A stretch of DNA of 64,000 nucleotides from Novosphingobium profundi (GTDB lineage: Bacteria; Pseudomonadota; Alphaproteobacteria; Sphingomonadales; Sphingomonadaceae): positions 1,116,001 to 1,180,000 of the forward strand of contig NZ_JAIVLF010000001.1 in the NCBI RefSeq assembly GCF_020524485.1, written 5' to 3'. Under the pieces are notes generated by a model. That model was not told the DNA's origin. It was given only the letters and a program-made list of their open reading frames with translations, and made no database searches. This document shows positions 55,801 through 64,000 of this stretch, one piece after another; positions within the stretch are counted from its first letter, which is position 1; each line of letters starts with the position of its first letter. The position numbers and the translations under genes are program-made.

Positions 55801-56318
55801 GCGTTGTAGAAAGCCAGGTCCGGGTTGGTCTGGTTGCCGCCGAAGTACCAGTTGAGAAGGCCGTTGTAGTTGTCCTGCGCGAAGCCGAAGCCGATCGGCA
55901 CGCCGCCAGTGGTGGAGCCGTAGGTGGTGGGATCGCGATCGTTCACGCAGTGCGCCGCGAAGATCACCGTGCGCGGGTTGATCAGGGTTCCGGTGCACAG
56001 GCCGATGAAGCCGTTCTGCTGGTCGATGATCATCTGGCCAACGCCGTTCACGTCCTCGGGATCGAGGCTGGTGGTGCTGTCGCCGGGGTCCGCGACCACG
56101 ATGTGCGGCGCGTTCACGATGTCGGGCGCCTGAATCTGGCGGTAGGCGGCTTCGAAGACGGTGGTGGCATCGCTGCCCGCGCCATGCGCGGTGTTCCAGG
56201 CCTGCCCCGGCCGCTCCTGCGCGCCGGCCTCGACCGACAGGAGCGCGAGCCCCGCCGCCGAGCCCAGAAGCAGGCTGCGGCGCACCACCTTGCGAGACGA
56301 AACTTGTGCAATCCTCAT
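52881..56318 (-). CDS. Trypsin-like serine protease autotransporter
   Basis: A 1145-residue secreted protein. After a signal peptide (KVVRRSLLLGSAAGLALLSVEAG) comes an S1 protease domain with His123 in FAAHCVND, Asp194 in YGDVAMASLD and Ser326 in GGDSGGPL, a complete triad. A passenger stem with beta-helix-like repeats follows (about 560-840), and the last ~300 residues form an autotransporter barrel ending VSVRF. It reaches the cell surface by type V secretion. The ATG at 56318 precedes the signal; the frame runs on to 56507. It is monocistronic between hairpins. Confidence 0.92.
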   Translation of the reverse strand: MRIAQVSSRKVVRRSLLLGSAAGLALLSVEAGAQERPGQAWNTAHGAGSDATTVFEAAYRQIQAPDIVNAPHIVVADPGDSTTSLDPEDVNGVGQMIIDQQNGFIGLCTGTLINPRTVIFAAHCVNDRDPTTYGSTTGGVPIGFGFAQDNYNGLLNWYFGGNQTNPDLAFYNADWVNYHPASLEPDAISFLYGDVAMASLDTPAADVPTWALMFSPLPTPDEITDENGTGYHVKITGYGRNGSGSTGDTGGIDYRRRAAENMLGALASLDQRDLFLFGSTSGLPQNLYMLDFDDPLRGTPDANPYDFNLWKDAATPNEGTTAGGDSGGPLILDETYDIDVVIGVLSGGSRFFGPQPFSTYGTMSFYQPLYLYWDWIAANNPYRYASAVEGDGAWEDPEHWVTITDPNYMVLDADGNLVNGVPDAPGAGSAGSPDSFGHACFQLGGDDICEDMATGDIYIDGELVDASTPVTTDAGATVAIGDLLARADDAAQATDTPFVLDAPTIANGLPGASDFVPDNDAGDPANGVRPTYYDVTLSADGTTTLSSAVTIDRFSMDGAGAALDITEEGSLTSLMSINQYQGMVRVDGDLATNGDYMLMTGGLQGSGTITTPYFTNVAGVIAPGGVGEIGTLTFNGNVILSSGSTYLVDLGPAGTSDLIAVNPTMLDPADVPLDGMADIGGLVMFSPTGMVRYGDEYTILTATGGIEGEFDNWNAISAILTPELSYTDTEVLVTIEAGLYADVIDPSSNVQSAYAQLLDQNRAYYGNLAGVYGPLDMMGIAGIQGTLEELAPREQPLLQSMATAALDTNSRFLRERIATVTAGNSGGTLSYYGSPSGALSALDTSNTAGTAPSMAGAGGAPGSVIEGALPDTMSAFVAGGYIDGKSDGAPTARPYAGDKFDGYYLAGGLEISDGGTGFLGMALSYTRMEGDPGYPTRDVTGDMFQVNLYGGTRSASGFGIDAQLSGGFWDFKTQRDVMIGTSEWSLRADDSPLVLSGEAGISQMIGMGGAMSFTPRVAFRFASVDFTRTKEVGGGPALQYDMDSYESAQARAGARLAANGAIKPYISATYVHDFQDKPGFFGANFVGGRGPDAFFALPGDDQDWGEIGVGITTGGQIAVSLHAETTVWRNDLSYQSYRGTVSVRF

Positions 56319-56688
56319 AAAAGCCCCGGTTCTGCTGTGCCGGCTGCCTTCGCGAGTGTGCATTTCTGACCCGCTACGGCGCGACCGGCGGATTACGGCC
56401 CGGCCTTCGGTGGCCGGTGCCTTGTGATGGATATGTATCGTGTGCCCATCGAGCCACGGTGGCGCGTTGGACGGTTGCAAGGTTCGGCAGACCGGGGCGG
56501 ATCGCAATAGGGATTATCGGTAGTGTCTAAGTATTTGCCGAAGGGTGTTGCAATTTGGTCATGCTGGTGTGGCGATGGGTAATTAAATCAATGGCTTGTT
56601 GTATTCCTTGGGGGGCGGTTCCCGCAATTGTGATTGGTATTTTATCTGACGCAACTTGTCACTTTTCGCTCTCGCGGTGGAGGATCGG
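56319..56688. other. Gap upstream of the autotransporter gene
   Basis: 370 nt without a gene. The part 56510-56670 is clearly richer in A and T than its surroundings and could hold the autotransporter promoter; no sequence motif is called. Confidence 0.4.
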
Positions 56689-57510
56689 CTAGTGCGCGGC
56701 GCGGAAGTTGCCGAACAGCAACTGGGCGTTGTTGCGCGTGCGGGTGGGGGCGCTGATGAAGAAGTAGCGCGGAAGCTGGCCTGTGAAGGCGCGGGTGTCG
56801 GCAATCTTCTGATCGTCGAGATAGACCCGTAGCATCTCGCCCTCGACCGCGATGGAGACGTGCATGACTTGGTTGGCGTAGTGGCGCAGGTCGAGGCGCT
56901 CGGCGTGGTAGTAGTCGGTTGCGCTGCTGGAGACGTTGCTGCTGCCCGTGTAGTTCACGTGGACCGACGCGATGGCGCCGTGGTTGTGGGCGTCCATGAT
57001 GTAATCGGCAACGCTGTTGTCCCGCGCGAAGCCGAAATAGAATCCCGAAGCATCGCGCGCAGTGTCCGCCGCTGTGAGCACGTCGAATTCGACCGTGAAG
57101 CTTTCGGGCAGGGCCTTGCTCTCGTTCAGCTTGTAGGTGGCGAAGGGCTGGAGCTTGAGCCAGTTGCCTGCGATCCCGCCGACCGAGACGACGGCGCCCG
57201 AGCCGTTGGTCTTCCAGGCATCGGGCATCGTGCCGAGCGGTGCATCTGCAAAGTCGGTGGCGACGATGGTCCGGCTGCCAGGGGTGAAGGCGAAGCCTTC
57301 GTTGATCTGCAGGCTTTGGCTGCCTGCGGCACTGTCCTGCACGTCCGATGTGTTGCCGCCGGTGCCGCGCACTTGCCGCTCGACTTCCTGCTCGACCTGG
57401 TTCTTGATCGCGCCGAAGACGTCTCCGAACTGTGCGGAGGCCGGGGCCGTTGTCAGCAGCAGGGAGCTGGCAAGACCGGCAAGGAGAAGCGGGCGGGCAA
57501 GATAGCGCAT
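56689..57510 (-). CDS. Exported protein of unknown function, lectin-like domain possible
   Basis: A 273-residue protein with a signal peptide (LLLAGLASSLLLTTAPASAQ). After a short Gln/Glu-rich stretch, the main domain (about 75-270) has alternating beta patterns such as FTVEFDVLTAADTA, GFYFGFARDN and HVSIAVEGEMLRVYLDDQKI, like concanavalin/LamG jelly rolls. The family is not certain. The ATG at 57510 begins the signal; the frame continues upstream without similarity. Confidence 0.6.
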   Translation of the reverse strand: MRYLARPLLLAGLASSLLLTTAPASAQFGDVFGAIKNQVEQEVERQVRGTGGNTSDVQDSAAGSQSLQINEGFAFTPGSRTIVATDFADAPLGTMPDAWKTNGSGAVVSVGGIAGNWLKLQPFATYKLNESKALPESFTVEFDVLTAADTARDASGFYFGFARDNSVADYIMDAHNHGAIASVHVNYTGSSNVSSSATDYYHAERLDLRHYANQVMHVSIAVEGEMLRVYLDDQKIADTRAFTGQLPRYFFISAPTRTRNNAQLLFGNFRAAH

Positions 57511-57783
57511 TGAAAAGTTTCCCGAACAGCCTGGAAGATTACGGTGGCGCGTCGTAGTTGCGAGGCCCCTACTGTTCAAGGTGTTCGTGAAGCGTGACGT
57601 GGCGTTGCCCGATGCATGCATAGGAACGCGACCCCCGCATTTGCGAGAAAGCATTCGTTTGCACCTTGTGCGCCATCGTGGGGCATTTTTTTCTATTCAG
57701 GCCTGAGCCTGAGTGGACGGGCGCTGCATCTGCTCGGTGCAAAAGGGGGGCGGCGGGCGTATCTGCCCGCCGCCCAAACGGGA

Positions 57784-60039
57784 TCAGTAGCGGTCCGCGT
57801 TCATCACCTTGGTCCAGGCCGCGACGAAGTCGGACACGAACAGGTCCTGAGCGTCTGCCGAAGCATAGACTTCCGACACCGCGCGCAGCTCCGAGTTCGA
57901 ACCGTAGATCAGATCGACCGGGGTCGCGGTCCACCTGGCCTCGCCGCTCGCGCGGTCCTTGCCCTCATAGAGGCCGGGGGTGGCCGACTTCGACCAGACG
58001 GTGTCCATCGTCAGCAGGTTGACGAAGAAGTCGTTGGTAAGCTGGCCGGGACGGCTGGTGAAGACCCCCGCCGTGGACCCGCCTGCGTTGGCGCCGAGCG
58101 CGCGCATGCCGCCGACAAGAACGGTCATTTCGGGAACGGTCAGGCCGAGCATGTCGGACTTGTCGACCATGGCATCGGCCGGCGCGTAGTTGGCACCTTC
58201 GCTGTAATAGTTGCGGAAGGCATCGGCCTTGGGCTCCAGATAGGCGAAGGACGCCGCGTCGGTCATGTCCTGCGTGGCATCGACACGGCCGGGCGCGAAG
58301 GGCACCTTGACCGGGTGTCCGGCGTCGCTGGCGGCCTTTTCGATCGCGGCCGCACCGCCCAGAACGATGAGGTCGGCCATCGAAATCGGCGAGCCTGCAT
58401 CGGCCGCGCTTGCGCGGATCTTCTCCAACTGGCCCAGAACCATCTTCAGTTCGGCCGGGTCGTTGACCGCCCAGGAGGTCTGCGGATCGAGCCGCAGGCG
58501 CGCGCCATTCGCGCCGCCGCGCATGTCGGTGCCCCGGTACGTCGCGGCCGAGGCCCAGGCGGTGCGCACGAGCTGCGGTACGGTGAGCCCTGAGGACAGG
58601 ATCGTCGACTTGAGCGCATCGGCCTGCGCGTCGCTGAGCGGGGCGAAGCTGGGCTCGGGCAGCGGGTCCTGCCACACGAAGGTTTCACCCGGCACATCGG
58701 CGCCCAGGTAGCGGGCCTCGGGGCCGAGGTCACGGTGGGTCAGCTTGAACCAGGCGCGCGCGAAGGCCTTGGCGAAGAGGCTCGGGTCCTGCTGCCAGCG
58801 TTCGAGTACCGCACGAAAACCCGGATCGCGCTTGAGGGCGATGTCGGTGGTGAACATGATCGGCGCGTGGAACTTGCCCTCGACATGGGCGTCGGGGACG
58901 AGGCTGGCGGCGGCCGGGTCGGTCGGGATCCACTGCGTGGCACCGGCCGGGCTCTTGGTCGTCTTCCACTCGAAGTTGAGGAGGTTGTCGATGTACTGGG
59001 TGGTGAACCGGGTGGGGGCGGCTGACCAGGCGCCTTCAAGTCCGGAGGTCAGCGTGTCCTCGGCGTTGCCCTTGCCGCAGGAGTTCTTCCAGCCAAGGCC
59101 TTGGCTCTCGACACCCGCCGCGGTGGGCTCGTCACCCAGGCAGTCCTCTGGCTTGTGCGCGCCGTGCGCCTTGCCGAAGGTGTGGCCGCCTGCGATGAGC
59201 GCAAGCGTCTCCTCGTCGTCCATCGCCATCTGGCCGAAGGCGACGCGGATGGCCTGCGCGGCCGAAACCGGGTCGTGGTTGCCGCCGGGTCCTTCCGGGT
59301 TGACGTAGATGAGGCCCATCGTGGTCGCTGCGAGAGACTTCTGCAGCTTGCCGTCCTTGGTGTAGCGCTCGGAGCCCATCATCTCGGTTTCCGGGCCCCA
59401 GTAGACGAGGTCGGGCTGCCAGGCATCGACGCGGCCACCGGCAAAGCCAAGCGTCTTGAAGCCCATGTCTTCCAGGGCCACCGTGCCCGAGAGCACCATG
59501 AGGTCACCCCAGGAGAGCTTGCGCCCGTACTTCTGCTTGATCGGCCAGACGAGGCGGCGGGCCTTGTCGAGGCTGACATTGTCGGGCCAGGAGTTCAGCG
59601 GATCGAAGCGCTGCTCGCCGCCGTCCGAGCCGCCCCGGCCATCGCCGACGCGGTAGGTTCCGGCCGAGTGCCAGGCCATGCGGATGAAGAACGGGCCGTA
59701 GTGTCCGTAGTCGGCCGGCCACCAGGGCTGGGAGGTGGTGAGGACCTTGCGGATGTCCTCCTTGACCGCGGCCAGGTCGAGGCTGGCGAATTCGGCGGCG
59801 TAGTCGAAGTCGGCGCCGTAGGGGTTGGACATCGCCTCGTGCTGGCGCAACTGGGCGAGGTCGAGCCGCTGGGGCCACCAGTCCTCGTTGGTCATGCCGT
59901 GGATCTTGGCACGAACCGAGGTGTCCTCTTCCATCACGGTTTCGTTCTCGACTGCGGCCAATGCGCCTTGCGGGGCCAGAAGGGTGAGCGCACTGCCCAG
60001 AAGGGCGGCGCGAAGGGTCATCTTTGTGTTCTTGGGCAT
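57784..60039 (-). CDS. katG: Catalase-peroxidase KatG with signal peptide
   Basis: A 751-residue heme enzyme that removes hydrogen peroxide. Distal residues Arg120, Trp123 and His124 (IRMAWHSAG) match the KatG active site, with the Tyr of IYVNPEGP and the Met of GQMAMDDEE completing the Met-Tyr-Trp adduct; [12 protein letters not shown] carries the proximal histidine. The second, inactive peroxidase half is present. The N-terminus has a typical signal peptide ([20 protein letters not shown], cleavage near residue 29), so the enzyme is probably periplasmic, unlike most KatG. Confidence 0.95.
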   Translation of the reverse strand: MPKNTKMTLRAALLGSALTLLAPQGALAAVENETVMEEDTSVRAKIHGMTNEDWWPQRLDLAQLRQHEAMSNPYGADFDYAAEFASLDLAAVKEDIRKVLTTSQPWWPADYGHYGPFFIRMAWHSAGTYRVGDGRGGSDGGEQRFDPLNSWPDNVSLDKARRLVWPIKQKYGRKLSWGDLMVLSGTVALEDMGFKTLGFAGGRVDAWQPDLVYWGPETEMMGSERYTKDGKLQKSLAATTMGLIYVNPEGPGGNHDPVSAAQAIRVAFGQMAMDDEETLALIAGGHTFGKAHGAHKPEDCLGDEPTAAGVESQGLGWKNSCGKGNAEDTLTSGLEGAWSAAPTRFTTQYIDNLLNFEWKTTKSPAGATQWIPTDPAAASLVPDAHVEGKFHAPIMFTTDIALKRDPGFRAVLERWQQDPSLFAKAFARAWFKLTHRDLGPEARYLGADVPGETFVWQDPLPEPSFAPLSDAQADALKSTILSSGLTVPQLVRTAWASAATYRGTDMRGGANGARLRLDPQTSWAVNDPAELKMVLGQLEKIRASAADAGSPISMADLIVLGGAAAIEKAASDAGHPVKVPFAPGRVDATQDMTDAASFAYLEPKADAFRNYYSEGANYAPADAMVDKSDMLGLTVPEMTVLVGGMRALGANAGGSTAGVFTSRPGQLTNDFFVNLLTMDTVWSKSATPGLYEGKDRASGEARWTATPVDLIYGSNSELRAVSEVYASADAQDLFVSDFVAAWTKVMNADRY

Positions 60040-60406
60040 GGAGCCTCTCCACCTGTTGCGACGAACGCGGCGCTGGTGTCAGCGCGCTGGAGGAAGGGTA
60101 GGCCCGTGCGCGGGCGGGCCCAAACGGGGAGGCCAGATAAGTGTGATCGATTGTGCCGATCAAATTGGAAAAGTTTCAGCAATATTGCGATTGGTTCGCG
60201 TTCGCGCCTGCGCCAAGTTCCGAGTGGAAAATAGAAAATTCACAAGGAGCGCGATGAAACGCATTGTATGTGCGGCCTAAGGATATGTCGCGGGTAGGGC
60301 CGATCCGGCAAGCATCGTCGTCTGCCACGATGCGATCCTGTCAATTTCGGGCTTTCTCCCGTGCACGCCTTGGGTTTTGCGACTCGGGTGGCTATGTCCT
60401 CGGCCT
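60040..60406. other. katG-putP divergent gap
   Basis: 367 nt without a gene, holding the promoters of both flanking genes. The dyad at 60144-60162 is the only site called. AT-rich DNA lies at 60150-60250. Confidence 0.45.
60144..60162. promoter_or_regulatory. Dyad TGATCG-N7-CGATCA upstream of katG
   Basis: ATCG (60146-60149) and CGAT (60157-60160) are 7 nt apart, the half-site spacing of OxyR and other LysR-type regulators. It lies about 105 nt before the katG start. A single element only; the partner site expected for an OxyR tetramer was not seen. Confidence 0.3.
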
Positions 60407-61894
60407 ATGCAGACAGGAACCTTGATATCGTTAACCCTCTACTTTGTCCTGATGCTCGGCATCGGTCTCTATGCTTGGAAGAAGTCCACCGAGGACTCTG
60501 AAGGCTATCTGCTGGGCGGGCGCAACCTGCACCCAGCCGTCGCGGCGCTCTCCGCCGGGGCCTCGGACATGTCGGGCTGGCTCCTTATGGGCCTGCCGGG
60601 CGCACTTTACGCTTCAGGGCTGGTCGAAGCCTGGATCGGCATTGGCCTTTTCCTCGGCGCACTGGTCAACTGGGTAGTGGTGGCTCCGCGCCTGCGCGAG
60701 CAGACGGTCTCCTACGGCAACGCGCTGACCATCCCCGAATTCCTCGCCAATCGCTTCCCCGACAAGGCGACGCTGCTGCGCGTGGTGTCGGCGGTCATCA
60801 TCGTCGTGTTCTTCACCGTCTATACCGCGGCCGGACTCGTCGGCGGCGGCAAGCTCTTCGTCACCAGCTTTGCCGGGCTTTTCGGCGATGTCGGCATGAG
60901 TGACTACATGTTCGGGATCTGGATGACCGCGGGCGTGGTGCTGGCCTACACGATGATCGGCGGCTTCCTGGCCGTTTCGCTCACCGATTTCTGCCAGGGC
61001 TGCATCATGGTCGTCGCGCTGATCCTGATGCCGATCGTGGTGCTCTGGGGCGGGCAGGGCGATGGCTTTGCGCAGATGGAAGTGACGCTGACCGAAATCG
61101 ACCCCAACTTCCTTAGCCTTACCCATGGCCTGACCTTCATTGGCTGGCTTTCGGCGGTGACCTGGGGCCTTGGCTACTTCGGGCAGCCGCACATCATCGT
61201 GCGTTTCATGGCCGTGCGCAGTGTCGAGGACGTCAAGGTTGCGCGCAACATCGGCATGGGCTGGATGCTGGTCTCGCTGATCGGCGCGCTCGGCGTGGGC
61301 CTTGCGGGCCGTGCCTACATGCAGCGCAACGGTATTCCACTCGATGATCCCGAAACGATCTTCATCGCGCTTGCGCACCTGCTCTTCCACCCGCTCATCA
61401 CCGGCTTCCTGCTTGCCGCGCTCCTTGCCGCGATCATGAGCACGATCTCCTCGCAGCTGCTGGTCTCGTCCAGCTCGCTGGCCGAGGACTTCTACCGCCT
61501 CTTCCTGCGCAAGGACGCCTCCGAGCGCGAGATCGTGAACGTCGGGCGCGTGGCGGTCCTGATCGTCTCGCTGGCGGCCATCGCCATCGCGGGAGATCCC
61601 GAGAGCGAGGTGCTCCAGCTCGTCTCGAACGCCTGGGCCGGCTTTGGTGCGGCATTCGGGCCGATGATCCTGCTTGCGCTGACCTGGCGCGGTATGTCGG
61701 GTGCGGGCGCTGTCTCGGGCCTCATCGTGGGCGCGCTGGTCGTGATCGTCTGGATCGCCATGGAATGGAACGCGAGCTTCCTGGGCGGACCCGGCGTCTA
61801 TGAAATCATTCCGGGTGTCATCGCGTCCACGCTCGCCATCTTCGCTGTCAGCAAGATGACGTCCAGCAAGGAAGCGGCCGCAGCCATGGCGTGA
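60407..61894 (+). CDS. putP: Sodium/proline symporter
   Basis: A 495-residue sodium:solute symporter (SSS family) with hydrophobic segments through its length (about 13). SAGASDMSGWLLMGLPGALY near residues 58-77 is the sodium-site motif of PutP, and STISSQLLVSSSSLAEDFY is the conserved block of the later spans. Proline is the likely substrate because of the close match of these motifs; another solute is possible. The ATG at 60407 begins the first span. Terminator at 61924. Confidence 0.9.
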   Translation: MQTGTLISLTLYFVLMLGIGLYAWKKSTEDSEGYLLGGRNLHPAVAALSAGASDMSGWLLMGLPGALYASGLVEAWIGIGLFLGALVNWVVVAPRLREQTVSYGNALTIPEFLANRFPDKATLLRVVSAVIIVVFFTVYTAAGLVGGGKLFVTSFAGLFGDVGMSDYMFGIWMTAGVVLAYTMIGGFLAVSLTDFCQGCIMVVALILMPIVVLWGGQGDGFAQMEVTLTEIDPNFLSLTHGLTFIGWLSAVTWGLGYFGQPHIIVRFMAVRSVEDVKVARNIGMGWMLVSLIGALGVGLAGRAYMQRNGIPLDDPETIFIALAHLLFHPLITGFLLAALLAAIMSTISSQLLVSSSSLAEDFYRLFLRKDASEREIVNVGRVAVLIVSLAAIAIAGDPESEVLQLVSNAWAGFGAAFGPMILLALTWRGMSGAGAVSGLIVGALVVIVWIAMEWNASFLGGPGVYEIIPGVIASTLAIFAVSKMTSSKEAAAAMA

Positions 61895-61923
61895 TCGCCC
61901 GCTAGACAAGAGCCTGAACAGAC

Positions 61924-61957
61924 AAAAGGGGCGTCCCGGCATCGGGGCGCCCCTTTT
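61924..61957. terminator. Bidirectional terminator between putP and the Tad genes
   Basis: AAAAGGGGCGTCCCG (61924-61938) pairs with CGGGGCGCCCCTTTT (61943-61957), 4-nt loop, further T following. It serves the convergent putP and Tad units. Confidence 0.88.
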
Positions 61958-61980
61958 TCATGCGAAGCCTCGATGAGGCG

Positions 61981-62616
61981 TCAGTCGCAGCGGGCGACGG
62001 TCAGGCCTTGTGCGTTGCTCAGCTCCTGGTTCTGCCGCCCGCGCACGTTGAAGGCGCTTTCGTACCGGATCGTGCCGGTATCGAACAAGGCGGCGACGAT
62101 CAGCGGCTGGTAGGTGTAGCTGGCTTCCACGAACATGATCGCCGTGTTCGAGGAAGCGGCAATGCGGTGCCCGTTACGGCCCATGCCTTGTGACAGCGCA
62201 TCGTTGGTGCGGCCCGTGCCCTGGGTGCCATAGGCGGGATCGAAGTCGCCCTCGCCCCAGCAGCGTTGCCAGCGGATCATCTGGCCGGCATTGCGTCCGC
62301 TGCGGCCGTTGGTCTCCAGCGAGGAGAGGACGATGCGGCCATTCGCCTCGAAATCGATGCTCTCGCCGATGGAAGCGGCTCCGGCGAAGACCTCCTGGAC
62401 GTTGGCCTCGTCGATCCCGCCCATGACGCGCCCGGCGTTGTCGGCCACGCTCATCGCGATCTCGCTCACGCGCAGCTGCGCGCGGGCGTAGTTGGCGAGT
62501 TCGAGGCCGGTACACAGGACCATCAGGAAGAGCGGCGCAATGAGGGCGAATTCGATGATCGCGACGCCGCTCTCATCGGCTTCGAGTTCCTGCAGGCGGG
62601 GCGGGAGGGGGCTCAT
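61981..62616 (-). CDS. TadE/TadG-like pilus assembly protein
   Basis: A 211-residue protein with the type IV prepilin-like TadE N-terminus: ESGVAIIEFALIAPLFLMVL near residues 16-35. A periplasmic domain follows, with cysteines near QRCWGEG and the final RCD. It is the last gene of an overlapping minus-strand unit (4-nt ATGA overlap with the gene before). These proteins are minor pseudopilins of Flp/Tad pili. Confidence 0.85.
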   Translation of the reverse strand: MSPLPPRLQELEADESGVAIIEFALIAPLFLMVLCTGLELANYARAQLRVSEIAMSVADNAGRVMGGIDEANVQEVFAGAASIGESIDFEANGRIVLSSLETNGRSGRNAGQMIRWQRCWGEGDFDPAYGTQGTGRTNDALSQGMGRNGHRIAASSNTAIMFVEASYTYQPLIVAALFDTGTIRYESAFNVRGRQNQELSNAQGLTVARCD

Positions 62617-63242
62617 CGGCGCCGCTCCCCGCACAGGACCGGTGGTACGGCCTGGGCGCTGTAGGGCTGGTTTCGGAAGGCGCTCTTGGCGGTGAGGGAA
62701 ACCGCCGCGTCGCCGCCTGTGAAAAGATGGACGGGAAGCAGGCGGTCGACCTCGATCGTGGCTTCGTAGAACGCGATGTCGTTCGCGCCGCCGATGCCGC
62801 CGCGCCCGGCATCGAGGTCGTATTCACCGTTCCCGTTGCTGTCGAGCCAGCAGTCGCCGTCGTAGTAATCGAAGCGGCCGTTGCCGTTGACGTCGGTCAT
62901 CAGCTTCTCGGCATTCCCGATGCCGCTGAACTCGTAGTAGTTCTTAATCGTGATCTGCGGATTGGCATTGGGGGCAATGCTGGCGAGCTGCTGGCGGATC
63001 TGTGCGGCCACGCGCTCCTCGGTCGTGTCCCCCTCGGTCATGAACTCGGGCTCTTCAACCGAGGCGCGCCGCGCTGCGTCCGAGAGCGTGCCCTGTAGGA
63101 CCGAGAGCACGTAGGACTGGTAGCCCAGATCAAAGGCGCCCGTCAGGAGCACCATGAGCGGGCCGATGAGAAGTCCGAACTCGACGGCGGTGACGCCGCT
63201 GCGATCCCGCCTCAGGCGGCGCAGGAGGGGAGGCAGTCTCAT
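62613..63242 (-). CDS. TadE-like pseudopilin with EF-hand-like loops
   Basis: A 209-residue protein. SGVTAVEFGLLIGPLMVLLTGAF near residues 15-37 is the TadE segment. In the periplasmic part, DVNGNGRFDYYD (117-128) and DSNGNGEYDLD (134-144) look like two calcium-binding EF-hand or dockerin-type loops in tandem. It overlaps the vWA gene upstream and the other TadE gene downstream by 4 nt each. Confidence 0.85.
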   Translation of the reverse strand: MRLPPLLRRLRRDRSGVTAVEFGLLIGPLMVLLTGAFDLGYQSYVLSVLQGTLSDAARRASVEEPEFMTEGDTTEERVAAQIRQQLASIAPNANPQITIKNYYEFSGIGNAEKLMTDVNGNGRFDYYDGDCWLDSNGNGEYDLDAGRGGIGGANDIAFYEATIEVDRLLPVHLFTGGDAAVSLTAKSAFRNQPYSAQAVPPVLCGERRR

Positions 63243-64000
63243 CGCGTGAGCCTCAGGTTGCCGATGCCGCGGCCGATGTCCTCGAAGATCTGTTCGAGGT
63301 CAGAGCCGTCGCTGGTGTAGAACTGCGAGGAACTGGTGGCGCACGATTCGATGTCGCCGGTGTCGGTCACGTCGAGCGCAATGACCCAGATCGTGATGCC
63401 CATCGACTTGGCTACCGTGCAGGCCGAATCGAAGCGGCTGATATGGCGGTTGCGCATCGCGCCAGAACCCTGGACGCGCTGCTGGAAGCGTTGCAGGCCA
63501 TAGGCGCTGTAGAGGTCATTCGAGCCATCGGCCTTGTCGGTGTCGAGGCGGCCATCGGTCATGAAGACGATGTGCTGGCGTACCGGCACGTCATCGCGCT
63601 CGGTCGGGTTGTCGCTGGAGAAGAAGCCCGTGCGCGAGATGAAGCGGGCACCCCAGAGCATGCCGATGTCGTGATAGGTGCCGCCCGTGACGCGGGCCGT
63701 CGCGTCGTTGATGGCGGTCTGGAAGCTGCTTTCGGAACTGTATTCGCGCAACGTCGTCGCCTCGGAGGGGCAGCCCGACTGGGTCTCGGCTTCCTGTACG
63801 GCGGGGTCGTAGCGTCCGAACTGGAGTTCGGGCTCATTGCCCGCGTTGCCCGCACGGGTGTCGATGTCGGCGCGCGAGACGCTTGTCTCGATCTCGAAAG
63901 GATCGAGCGTGTTGCCGATCGACGGGCGCTCCTCGATACAGCCGTCGCCGCTGGTCCGGAAGTTCTGCGTGTTGCCGCCCGTGTTGCCGCCACCGCGCCC
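63239..64000 (-). CDS. vWA domain Tad-type protein (5' end beyond window)
   Basis: The frame is open from the right edge, so 253 residues of the C-terminus are seen. It shows von Willebrand factor A features: RQHIVFMTDGRLD (a metal-site loop), THYDIGMLWG-like TYHDIGMLWGAR, and IWVIALDVTD. The upstream part is Asn/Gly/Thr-rich with cysteines. TadG-like proteins with a vWA domain accompany TadE genes. A TTG at 63751 is an internal codon, not the start. Confidence 0.85.
   Translation of the reverse strand, partial: GRGGGNTGGNTQNFRTSGDGCIEERPSIGNTLDPFEIETSVSRADIDTRAGNAGNEPELQFGRYDPAVQEAETQSGCPSEATTLREYSSESSFQTAINDATARVTGGTYHDIGMLWGARFISRTGFFSSDNPTERDDVPVRQHIVFMTDGRLDTDKADGSNDLYSAYGLQRFQQRVQGSGAMRNRHISRFDSACTVAKSMGITIWVIALDVTDTGDIESCATSSSQFYTSDGSDLEQIFEDIGRGIGNLRLTR

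Noticed and set aside
63559..63993. Minus-strand frame of 144 codons in the vWA gene
   Set aside because: It overlaps the open vWA frame, which shows real domain features; the alternative is Arg/Ala/Thr-rich shadow sequence.

Overview
The window looks like chromosomal DNA of a GC-rich alphaproteobacterium of the order Sphingomonadales. Novosphingobium or a close relative is the best guess, from the gene content: a PhyR/NepR/EcfG general stress response locus, a HisKA_2/HWE kinase, a bacteriophytochrome with heme oxygenase, and a complete dcw cluster. No insertion sequence, prophage or CRISPR array was seen, and most genes are ordinary core genes.

Layout. (1) 1-4.5 kb: the end of a ccmA gene, small metabolic and repair genes (pterin dehydratase, IMPACT-domain protein, 3-methyladenine glycosylase, [2Fe-2S] ferredoxin) and a cysteine synthase. 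(2) 4.5-24.6 kb: a ~0.9 kb leader without genes, rich in G-tracts spaced 10 bp apart, followed by the whole division and cell-wall cluster mraZ-rsmH-ftsL-ftsI-murE-murF-mraY-murD-ftsW-murG-murC-murB-ddl-ftsQ-ftsA-ftsZ, almost all joined by start/stop overlaps. (3) 24.8-38.1 kb: SPOR/TPR protein, YbjN protein, proC, BI-1 family membrane protein, a lipoprotein, tRNA-Ala(CGC), obgE, proB, an SDR-like protein, a bile-acid-symporter-like carrier, fumarylacetoacetase, an Rrf2 regulator and a GlsB/YeaQ membrane protein. (4) 38.4-41.7 kb: iron superoxide dismutase, a putative outer-membrane protein and an exported DUF1570-type metallopeptidase with TPRs. (5) 41.8-52.8 kb: a stress and light signalling region with EcfG sigma factor and NepR anti-sigma, a divergent CHASE/HisKA_2 kinase, PhyR, a second EcfG-like sigma factor, a single-domain response regulator, a hemerythrin, a bacteriophytochrome kinase-receiver hybrid with its heme oxygenase, and a Crp/Fnr regulator. 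(6) 52.9-64 kb: a trypsin-like autotransporter, an exported hypothetical protein, a KatG with a signal peptide, a PutP-type symporter and three Tad-pilus type proteins (two TadE-like, one vWA), the last running off the window.

How it fits together. In region 5 the expected logic is sensor kinase to PhyR, PhyR to NepR, and release of EcfG. Sequences matching the EcfG promoter type (GGAAC, 16-17 nt, CGTT) lie upstream of proB, the GlsB/YeaQ gene, the second sigma factor (two copies), the heme oxygenase-phytochrome operon and the Crp gene. A symmetric version, GGAAC-N17-GTTCC, lies between nepR and the divergent kinase gene. The window therefore appears to hold both the regulator core and part of its regulon, including a photoreceptor operon that may be induced by, and may feed back on, the stress response. 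The leader of the division cluster is the other unusual element: its 10-bp phased G/C triplets resemble an extended MraZ operator array.
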